From an uncultured Acidimicrobiia bacterium (lineage in GTDB: Bacteria > Actinomycetota > Acidimicrobiia > Acidimicrobiales > CAIXPF01): DNA of 59,770 nucleotides. The stretch's first letter is position 1. Each line of letters opens with the position of its first letter. This document shows positions 50,301 to 56,909 of this stretch, in pieces. The notes below the pieces were generated by a model. The model searched no databases, had not been told where the DNA came from, and saw nothing but the letters and a program-made list of their open reading frames with translations. The stretch covers positions 1-59,770 of the forward strand of contig CAIXPF010000204.1 in NCBI GenBank assembly GCA_903921205.1. The letters are read 5' to 3'. The position numbers were made by a program, and so were the translations under genes.

Positions 50301-53137
50301 GCCGGATCGGTCCGGACGACCGCGGTGGCCAGGAGCGGTTCGGCGGAGGCGCCGTGCAGCACGACGACCTCGGCCACTGCCACGCCGGGCACGCGGCCGA
50401 TGCGAGCAGCGATGTCGGCAGGTTCGACGCGGACCTCCGCGATCTTCACCTCGTCGTCGAGCCGACCCGACACCACCACGGCGCCGTCGGCCCGTCGATG
50501 GCCACGATCCCCGGTCCGGTAGCGCAGGATCCCCGTGGTCGCCTCGTGCGTGGCCCGCTCGGCCCAGCCCACGGGGTCACCGCGGTAGCCGAGGGTGCCG
50601 TGGCAGGTCCGGATCACCACCTCGCCGGACATGCCGGGCGGTACGGCCTCTCCGGCCGCGTCGAGGATCAGCAGGTCGCTGCCGGGCATGGCCCAACCGA
50701 CCGGCAGCGGCCCGTCGTCGAGCACGTCGGGCACCAGGAACGCGGCGCGGGCCATGGTCGTCTCGGTCGGGCCGTAGAGGTTGACCACCGAGCCGGGCCT
50801 GGCCATGCGGCCGCGCCAGCGCCGCACCAAGGACGCGGTCAGCGGTTCGCCGGCGAAGAACGTCCAGCGCAAGGACCCCTCCGGCAGGCCCGTCGGGATA
50901 CCGCGCAGGATGTGCTCGGCCAGGGTCGGGGTCACGTGGAGGACGGAGACCCGCTCGGCGGCCAGCCAGGCGGCGGCGTCGTGGGGATCGAGGCCGTCGG
51001 GGGCGACGACGACGCACCCACCGGTGAGCAGCGGTAGGAACACGTTGCGCAGGGTCACGTCACCACCGACACCGGTGAACATGGCCACCCGGTCCCCGGG
51101 GCCGATGCGGAAGCGTCGACGTTGCCAGTCGATGAACTGGCGCAGGCTGCCATGACGGCCCACCACGGCCCGGGCCCGTCCCGTGGAGGTTCCCGAGGTG
51201 AAGAACACGTAGGCGGGGTCGTGCGGCGTGGGCTCGGGCCGGCGGGCGCCGGACCCTTGCGTCGTTGTGGCGGACCCGGAGCGCAGGCGTCCGTCGGTGT
51301 CGAGGGTCAGCGCCGCCTGCGCCCGGTCGCACGGTCGGCCCGTGGCGAGCTCGATCCGGGCCCCGCCGGTGGTCAGCCGTTCGGCGAGTGCCCCCGGCGG
51401 CAGGTGGGTCGGCAACGGCATCATCACCCCGCCGGCGGCGAGGGTTCCGACCATCGCCACCACGGTTGCGGCACAGCGCGGGCCGGTGATGGCCACGGTC
51501 TCGCCTGGTCGCAGGCCTGCGTTGCGCAGGGCTGCGGCCACGGCGTCGGCCCGTGCGGCCAGCTCGGCGTAGGTGAGGGTCGCGGCTCCGTCGTCGACGG
51601 CGGTGGCATCGGGTGTGGCTGCCGTATGAGCACGAAGCGCCTCGAGGACGGTGCCCTCGCGCTCGGCGACCAGCGGAGTGTCAGGCCCGGCCACGGGCAC
51701 GGTGCCTCCGTCGCGTCGGGTGTCGTCGGCCAGGGCGCGCCAGGGGAGGTCGGTCGACCCGATGATGCGGTGCAGCGCAGCGACGAGCCGTCCGGCCACC
51801 CCGTCCGACCCGGCCAACCCGGCGAACCCGTCCGGCTCGGCGGGCGCCTCGGGGTGGGTCAGGGTGCGGATCACGACTCGGAGGCTGCCGTCGGCGAGCA
51901 GCCGGCCGGTGACGTCGAGCGCCTTGGCTCCGTCGGAGAGCAGGTCGCTGCCGGCCACGTGGGGGGCGCCGAGTGCCGGCTCGGCAGGGTCGAAGTTCTG
52001 CAGCTGCACGACGACGTTGCCGGCGAGCCGTCGTTGGGCCGGGGTCAACGGGGCCAGCAGGGTCGCCGTCGGAACAGCACCCAGGTCGAGCACGGTGCGC
52101 AGGTCTCGTCCGGTCCGGACGATCACCTCGCCGACGGTCGGCTCGCCGCGGAGGTCGCCGGCGAGGAAGCGCAGCAGCGAGAACCGGCCGATGGCGGCTT
52201 CGGCCTGTCGGGTCGGTCGGTTGGCCAGCGGCACCCCGACCAGCGGGCGACGGAGGGAGCATGCGTCGCCCAGGACGATGAAGACCGCAGCGAGCAGGAC
52301 GGCGTACAGCGTGGTGTCGGCTGCGTCGGCGATCGCCTGCAGGCGCGCGACCGTGGCAGGGTCGACCTGGTGGGCGTCCACCTGCATCCGGCCGGTCGCC
52401 TGCGGGACGGTCCAGCGGTCGATCGGTTCGGCCCCGTCGAGCAGACCGGTCGCAGGGTGCCGGTCCGGCGGGGAACCGGAATGGTTCCGGGAGCCGGCCA
52501 CGACGTCGAGGAACGGTGGCGGTACCGGTCCGGCCCGGAGCTCCTCGCCGGTGCGGGCTCGACAGGCACGGCGGAGGGCGGCGGCGAGGTGCGGCGTGCT
52601 CCAGCCGTCGATCGCCAGGTGATGGCACACGATGAGGACCAGGTGCTCCTCGGGGCTGCGGCGCACCACGGTGACGGTGGTGGGCAGGGTGCTGCGCAGG
52701 TCGAGCGGGGTGGCGGCCTCGGCCTCCACCTCGGCCAGGACCGCCTGCAGGGTCGGCTCGTCGGGGGCCTCGCGCCAGCGCCGGGGTACCTCGGCGGTTG
52801 GATGCAGCCGCTGGTGGGGCAGTTCCCCCTCGAGGGGATAGCTGCAACGCAGGGCGTCGGCGTGCTCGAGCACCTGGTCGATCGCCGCGTCGAGGACGGT
52901 GCGCCCGAGCGGGCCGTGCACCACCAGTCTGCGTACGTGGCGCAGGCTGCGCGTCGGGTCGAGCGCCCAGCCGAGCCAGAGCTGCTGCTGGCCATCGGTG
53001 AGCGGTGCGTCGGCGGTGGCCGGTGCCCCCGCCGTGGCCGCACGATCACCCGTCCCGGCGGCGCGGCGTCGGCGGGCACGATCCAACAGGGCGGCGTGCT
53101 CGGCGTGGCGGCCCTGTGGCGGGCCGACCGTGGTCAT
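47387..53137 (-). CDS. Nonribosomal peptide synthetase, C-A-A-PCP-TE
   Basis: A 1916-residue synthetase. A condensation domain (about 45-470) has HHLAIDGWS. A first adenylation domain (about 485-990) has FFTSGTSTGRARAV, NLYGPTETT, YRTGDR and APSGKVDR. A second adenylation domain (about 1000-1490) has GTSGSTGRPSPVAV, NSYGPTECT, WYRTGDR, VDDQVKIRGVRVE and TPGDKPDR. A (PDRTH)n linker follows (1511-1534), then a carrier domain with FFEAGGHSLLAV and a type I thioesterase (about 1650-1916) with GGFSSGALVAF and GTHLGPDS. Two A domains with only one carrier is unusual. The start ATG overlaps the upstream ligase stop. By specificity-code reading, the second A domain favours a basic amino acid. Confidence 0.93.
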   Translation of the reverse strand: MTTVGPPQGRHAEHAALLDRARRRRAAGTGDRAATAGAPATADAPLTDGQQQLWLGWALDPTRSLRHVRRLVVHGPLGRTVLDAAIDQVLEHADALRCSYPLEGELPHQRLHPTAEVPRRWREAPDEPTLQAVLAEVEAEAATPLDLRSTLPTTVTVVRRSPEEHLVLIVCHHLAIDGWSTPHLAAALRRACRARTGEELRAGPVPPPFLDVVAGSRNHSGSPPDRHPATGLLDGAEPIDRWTVPQATGRMQVDAHQVDPATVARLQAIADAADTTLYAVLLAAVFIVLGDACSLRRPLVGVPLANRPTRQAEAAIGRFSLLRFLAGDLRGEPTVGEVIVRTGRDLRTVLDLGAVPTATLLAPLTPAQRRLAGNVVVQLQNFDPAEPALGAPHVAGSDLLSDGAKALDVTGRLLADGSLRVVIRTLTHPEAPAEPDGFAGLAGSDGVAGRLVAALHRIIGSTDLPWRALADDTRRDGGTVPVAGPDTPLVAEREGTVLEALRAHTAATPDATAVDDGAATLTYAELAARADAVAAALRNAGLRPGETVAITGPRCAATVVAMVGTLAAGGVMMPLPTHLPPGALAERLTTGGARIELATGRPCDRAQAALTLDTDGRLRSGSATTTQGSGARRPEPTPHDPAYVFFTSGTSTGRARAVVGRHGSLRQFIDWQRRRFRIGPGDRVAMFTGVGGDVTLRNVFLPLLTGGCVVVAPDGLDPHDAAAWLAAERVSVLHVTPTLAEHILRGIPTGLPEGSLRWTFFAGEPLTASLVRRWRGRMARPGSVVNLYGPTETTMARAAFLVPDVLDDGPLPVGWAMPGSDLLILDAAGEAVPPGMSGEVVIRTCHGTLGYRGDPVGWAERATHEATTGILRYRTGDRGHRRADGAVVVSGRLDDEVKIAEVRVEPADIAARIGRVPGVAVAEVVVLHGASAEPLLATAVVRTDPALTAAQLRRTLAEELPALALPRIVRFVDHLPVAPSGKVDRGELHRLLQPRPTPATPARIIARLAGVEPDRPAFVDVDRTLSRCELDALVTGLAGRLRRAGVGPGSLVGVTVEAGVDQVVALLAVHRCGAGYLPLPAELPPARRDLLLEDVALTLVIADRVVDGRPAGLVVLLLDGRDGGADGETATGVGRPSETADGAATASEVDAGPDDLAYVIGTSGSTGRPSPVAVSHRALDAFVGVAITRYGLGPQDRLLRFHSYGFDASVEEIFCTLAAGGALVGDGGLRLGSVDGLLRHAADQGVTVLDLPTSYWHVLVDALHQNAARLPDSVRLVIIGGAAADPEAVRRWHRMVGDRVRLINSYGPTECTVAATTADLAPGVLDRTGRVPIGIPLPGVVTRLDEAELLLGGPQLAQGYLGRPELDAARFVILDGTRWYRTGDRVAVRPDGGFDFLGRVDDQVKIRGVRVEPGEIEATLRRLPGVRDAVVLGQLGADGQPTLTAHVETTDLTAAELRRALATQLPVAFVPAEIVVHHRLPRTPGDKPDRAALREAGPAASEQLKSVAPADPDRTHPDRTHPDRTHPDRTHPDRTGPGYRAEPIGAGDRPDRRPVAVDDLVQLWREILDEPEADADTDFFEAGGHSLLAVRLFGLLERRHGVSLPLSTLFEHPTPTTLASRLTVAVQPTPAGPTTAARTPAQASAGALRAHGQNPATARWRADRDPASWLVTMRHGTEGSPLHLAFPSGGFLFHYERMVAHYPAGRTLRGVEARGISGSGRFAPSVEAMGVDAASAIRTAEIASPTLLGGFSSGALVAFEAARRLLLAGIPVAALVLLDPPLDWNRMTPPQWYRRRSGFRADLQRKLQLRVAGVRGRTVDPVVLGSLNHVHHRRVLPGYRPAPLPRAVPTLLVHSENRHTQSSAGPAVERWTLLTGAVPQLLTVPGTHLGPDSFLQPPRVAAVAVAVERFLDEFDR
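48536..48606 (-). repeat. In-frame 15-bp tandem repeat (about 4.7 copies) in the NRPS linker
   Basis: On the plus strand the unit ACGGTCCGGGTGGGT starts at 48536, 48551, 48566 and 48581, and a partial copy runs to 48606. It encodes repeated D-R-T-H-P in the linker between the second adenylation domain and the carrier domain. Copies are identical, so recent expansion or ongoing slippage is likely. Confidence 0.9.
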
Positions 53138-54921
53138 CGCCCCTGCAGGGCCGCGGCGACGACGTCGGCCTGGGCCTCGATGGTCTTGGCGTCGAACAGA
53201 TCGACCATCGACAGGTCGATCTCGAGGTCCTCACGCAGCCGGACCAGCAGGCGCATCGCCGCCAGGGAGTCGCCGCCGAGGTCGGGGAACCGGGCCCGGG
53301 CGTCGTGGACCGGGTGGCCGAGCACCTCGGCCCACAGTTCGGCCAGGAATGCCTCGACCGGCCCGTCGAGGTCCCGGGGTTCCTCGGCGGGTGCGTCGTC
53401 GCGGTCGAGATCGGCCAGGCCGAGGGTTTCGGCGAGGCCACGACGTTGGAGCTTGCCGGTCGGGCCCTTCGGGATGTCGGGGCAGATCACGATCCGGCGG
53501 GGCACCTTGTGCGACGCGAGACGGGTGGACGCGAAGCGGCGGAGGTCCAGTTCCGAGGTGTCGCTGCGCAGCACCACTGCGGCGGCGACCTGTTCGCCGA
53601 GCCGCTCGTCGGTGACCCCGAACGCCACTGCGGTGCCAACCGCGGGGTGTTCGGTGAGGACATCCTCGATCTCGCGGGGCGCGATCTTCTCCCCGGCGCG
53701 GTTGATCAGCTCCTTGCTGCGGCCCACGAGGAACAGATACCCGTCCTCGTCGAGCCGGCCGAGATCGCCGGTGCGGAACCAGCCGTGGCGGAAGGCCTCG
53801 GCGTCGGCCTCCGGTCGTTCGAGGTAGGCGGTGATCACCGAGCCGCCCCGCACGACGACCTCGCCGACCGCACCATGCGGTACGGCATGGCCCTCCTCGT
53901 CGACCACGGCCAGCTGTGGTCCGGTGGCGCGGCCGACCGAGCCGGTCTTGCGGGCCGCCGGGGGCAGCGGGTTCGAGGCGATCTGGTGGGCGCCCTCGGT
54001 CATGCCGTAGGCCTCGATGACGGGCACGCCGAGGGTGGCCTCGAGCGTGGCGGCGACGGCAGGGGGCAGGGCCGACGAGCACGAGCGCAACAGCCGTAGC
54101 CGGTGGTTGGGGACACCGTGGGCTGCCTGCGCCAGCAGGCCCTGCAGCAGGGTGGGCACCGCGGTCATCCAGGTGGCGCCGCTTCGTTCGAGCAGGCCGG
54201 CCAGGTCGCCGCTGCGTTCGGCGGGGATCACGACGGTTCCGCCGGCCCGCAGCGGGGCGAGCACGCCGGCCACCAGGCCGTGCACGTGGAACAGCGGCAT
54301 CACCATGAGCCCGACGTCGTCGGGGCCGAGCTGCAGGCTCGCCGCCACCGCGGCGGCGGAGCCGCCCAACGCTCCCAGCGTGAGGCCGACCAGCTTGGGT
54401 CGGGCGGTGGTGCCCGAGGTGTGCAGCACCAGCGCCGGCCGGTCGGGGTCGGCAGGGGTCTCCGTGTCGCCGACGGGCAGGGGTGTGCCGTCGGGCAGCG
54501 CGGTGCCGTCGGGTCGGCGGAGCACGAAGCGACCGGCGGTCCCGAAGGGGTGCAGGACGAGCACCTCGGTGGCGGTCTCCGCGGCGGCGGTCTCGGCCGC
54601 CGGGTGTCCGCCGGCCGCGATGATGACCGCCTCGGCCCGCAGGTCCGTGAGCAGCGCGGCCAGTTCGGCTGCGGTCGACGCCGGGTTCAACGGCGCGGCG
54701 ACGGCGGCGTGCATGACCGCGAGCACGGCGAGGGCGGTCTCCGGCCCGTCGGGCAGCACCAGCGCCACCCGGGCCCGGGGCCCGATGCCCGCACGGCGCA
54801 GGTCCTCGAGGGCGACCCGCACCTGCTCGGCGATTCCTTCGGCGTCGGTCGGTGCCCGGTCGGGGCTGACGAGCGACGCGTGCGCGCCGATCGCGATGCC
54901 CGGTGCCGCGTTGTCCGCCAT
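53134..54921 (-). CDS. AMP-dependent ligase with C-terminal carrier protein (loading module)
   Basis: A 595-residue acyl-CoA synthetase-like adenylating enzyme fused to a carrier protein. Motifs are LHTSGTTARPKLVGL (about 165), PLFHVHGLVAG, EAYGMTEGAHQIASNP (about 303), WFRTGDLGRLDEDGYLFLVG (about 378), SKELINRAGEKIAPREIEDV, and GPTGKLQRRG with the catalytic lysine (about 488). The carrier domain has FPDLGGDSLAAMRLLVRL (about 545). The sequence is closer to CoA ligases for small or aryl/acyl acids than to amino-acid A domains, so it probably loads a carboxylic acid onto its own carrier for condensation by the next protein. Its stop overlaps the NRPS start (ATGA). Confidence 0.9.
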   Translation of the reverse strand: MADNAAPGIAIGAHASLVSPDRAPTDAEGIAEQVRVALEDLRRAGIGPRARVALVLPDGPETALAVLAVMHAAVAAPLNPASTAAELAALLTDLRAEAVIIAAGGHPAAETAAAETATEVLVLHPFGTAGRFVLRRPDGTALPDGTPLPVGDTETPADPDRPALVLHTSGTTARPKLVGLTLGALGGSAAAVAASLQLGPDDVGLMVMPLFHVHGLVAGVLAPLRAGGTVVIPAERSGDLAGLLERSGATWMTAVPTLLQGLLAQAAHGVPNHRLRLLRSCSSALPPAVAATLEATLGVPVIEAYGMTEGAHQIASNPLPPAARKTGSVGRATGPQLAVVDEEGHAVPHGAVGEVVVRGGSVITAYLERPEADAEAFRHGWFRTGDLGRLDEDGYLFLVGRSKELINRAGEKIAPREIEDVLTEHPAVGTAVAFGVTDERLGEQVAAAVVLRSDTSELDLRRFASTRLASHKVPRRIVICPDIPKGPTGKLQRRGLAETLGLADLDRDDAPAEEPRDLDGPVEAFLAELWAEVLGHPVHDARARFPDLGGDSLAAMRLLVRLREDLEIDLSMVDLFDAKTIEAQADVVAAALQGR

Positions 54922-54996
54922 GTCCCCACGATGGGGGAGCGGATCGTCCGCAACGATGGGTCGGTCGTCCCGGGCAGGCGGGTCGGGCCGGCAGGG

Positions 54997-55740
54997 TCAG
55001 GCCAGGGGTGTGAAGCTGAAGGTGTTCAGCACGACCTCGACCGTGGCCTTGTTGAGCGGAGCCTTGCCCTGGTAGAGCCACAGGTTCATGCGGGCGTTCT
55101 CGCCGCCGGGTCGCGGGATGTCGGCACCGGTGTAGGTCCGTTGGTTGATGACGGTGCCGCCGACGACGGTCTGGAACACGATGGAGGTGGGCGACCAGGT
55201 GAAGCGGACCACGGTGGGCACGCTGGAGCCGATGGTGAACCGGGTCAGGTTGCCGGCGGTGTCATAGGGCTGCACCACCCATTGGGCGTTGGTCACGTCG
55301 TTCTTCCGGCCCCAACGCGACGCCTCGAAGTCGATCTCCCGGTGGTTGTAGGCGGGGTCGTCGTTCCAGGTGAACAGGCCGAGCACCGCCTGGGCGTCGA
55401 GGTTGGACACGTTCGAACCGAGCGTCCACGCGTAGGTGCCGTAGCCGAGCGAGGCGTTGAGGACGACCTCGGCGCTGGTCCAGCGGTTGTTGCGCTTGGC
55501 GATCTTGAGGTGCAGTTTGCCGTTGAGGTCGACGGTGACGTTGGCCGCGGCGAAGACGTTGGGGCCCGGCCCGACGGCACCGCTGCTGGTCTTCACGGTC
55601 CAGGTTCGTCCGGCGAAACCGACGGTGGGTGCTGCGGCAGCGACCGGGGTGGCCCCGCCCGGGGCGCCGCTCAGCGCCGCCAGTGAGGTGACCGTCAGGG
55701 CCACAACCAGTCCGACCGCCCTGCGCACCCGTCGTTGCAT
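54997..55740 (-). CDS. Exported glycoside hydrolase family 16-like protein
   Basis: A 247-residue protein with a signal peptide (AVGLVVALTVTSLAALSG then AAAA). The mature domain is a concanavalin-like beta sandwich with TSAEVVLNASLGYGTYAWTL, LGLFTWNDDPAYNHREIDFE and ASRWG. EIDFE fits the ExDxE catalytic motif of GH16 glucanases, and the end (ARMNLWLYQGKAPLNKATVE) is typical for small GH16-like proteins. It probably cleaves or binds a beta-glucan or similar polysaccharide outside the cell. The ATG at 55740 and a GTG two codons upstream are equivalent starts. It lies 75 bp downstream-side of the ligase gene and is read in the same direction. Confidence 0.78.
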   Translation of the reverse strand: MQRRVRRAVGLVVALTVTSLAALSGAPGGATPVAAAAPTVGFAGRTWTVKTSSGAVGPGPNVFAAANVTVDLNGKLHLKIAKRNNRWTSAEVVLNASLGYGTYAWTLGSNVSNLDAQAVLGLFTWNDDPAYNHREIDFEASRWGRKNDVTNAQWVVQPYDTAGNLTRFTIGSSVPTVVRFTWSPTSIVFQTVVGGTVINQRTYTGADIPRPGGENARMNLWLYQGKAPLNKATVEVVLNTFSFTPLA

Positions 55741-55887
55741 GGGCACACGTTACGCGACGCTGCCCCGTCGCTTCAGGGTCGTTCGACCTGTCGGCACGGC
55801 CCGGCCGGGTATCGCCCGGTGTCCGGCCCGGCCGGGTGCTGCCCGGTATCGCCCGGTGGTCGAGCCGGTGGCTGGTAGGAACTGGGT

Positions 55888-56844
55888 GTGGTGACCATGG
55901 GCTGGCTGTTGCTGTCGGTGGCGGGGGTCCTGGCAATCGTGTGGGGGGCCGATGCGTTCGCCGAGCACCTGGCGGCGGCCGCGACCCGGCTCGGTGTGTC
56001 CGCCTTCGCCCTGGCCGTCCTGCTGGCGGGGGCCGAGCCCGAGGAGTTGGCCACGTCGGTGACCGCGTCGCTGCGCGGAGCGCCGGTGATCGCCCTGGGT
56101 GACGTGATCGGCGCCAACGTCGCCCTGTGCCTGGTGGCGGTGGGGGTGGGGGCGGTGCTGGTCCCGCTGCCCCTCGATCGCCGGGTACGCCGCTACGCCG
56201 CGCTGGGCTTGCCGGCCGGGGCGCTGGCTGCGGTGCTGGCCTGGGACGGCACCGTCACCCGGCTCGAGGGTCTGGTGCTGGTGGCGACCTACGGGGCGTT
56301 CGTGGCCATCATCTGGGTCGTCGAACGCCGGCCGCCGGAGCTGGGTGAGGTGGCCGAGCTGACCGAGGCGGAGGCCGAGGCGTCGAGCGCCGGGCGGGCG
56401 CTGCACGAGGTCGGACTCCTGCTGGCTGGGGTGGTGGCGATGGCGGTGGGGGCCACGGCGCTGGTGGAGGGCGTGCGTCGGGTCAGCGACGTCGAGGCCA
56501 CCCAGGGCCGTCTGGGCCTGGTGGTGGTCGGCTTCGCCACCGCCTTCGAGATGGTGGTGCTGGCGTGGGCGTCGGCCCGACGGGGGGTGACCACGGCGGT
56601 GATGGCCGGCGTCGTCGGCTCGTTCACCTACAACGTGACGATGACCCTGGGGGCCGGGGCGCTGGCCCGTCCGCTCGCCGTGGCCGACCCCGGCCTGCTG
56701 CGCGGCCCGTGGTTGGCCATGCTGGCCTCGCTCGGCCTGGTCGTGGCCCTCGCCGCCCGCCGTGGCCGCATCGGCCGGGCCGGGGGCGTGGTGCTGCTGG
56801 CCGCCTACCCGCTGTTCGTCGCCGGGGTGCTCCTGGCCGGGTGA
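55888..56844 (+). CDS. Calcium/cation antiporter (CaCA) family membrane protein
   Basis: A 318-residue membrane protein with about ten hydrophobic segments and the two alpha-repeats of sodium/calcium exchangers. Repeat one is LLAGAEPEELATSVTASLRG followed by LGDVIGANVAL. Repeat two is GFATAFEMVVLAWASARRG followed by GVVGSFTYNVTMTLG. The usual G-T/S-S-x-P-E core of repeat one reads G-A-E-P-E here, and repeat two has F-E-M, so ion selectivity may differ from classical YrbG-type exchangers. A GTG start at 55888 precedes an in-frame ATG three codons later. Confidence 0.8.
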   Translation: MVTMGWLLLSVAGVLAIVWGADAFAEHLAAAATRLGVSAFALAVLLAGAEPEELATSVTASLRGAPVIALGDVIGANVALCLVAVGVGAVLVPLPLDRRVRRYAALGLPAGALAAVLAWDGTVTRLEGLVLVATYGAFVAIIWVVERRPPELGEVAELTEAEAEASSAGRALHEVGLLLAGVVAMAVGATALVEGVRRVSDVEATQGRLGLVVVGFATAFEMVVLAWASARRGVTTAVMAGVVGSFTYNVTMTLGAGALARPLAVADPGLLRGPWLAMLASLGLVVALAARRGRIGRAGGVVLLAAYPLFVAGVLLAG

Positions 56845-56909
56845 GCGCGACGGCCGGGCGGCCGACACCGATGGGGTGGCCGAGACCGGTGGGGGTGGCC
56901 GCCGGTCGG

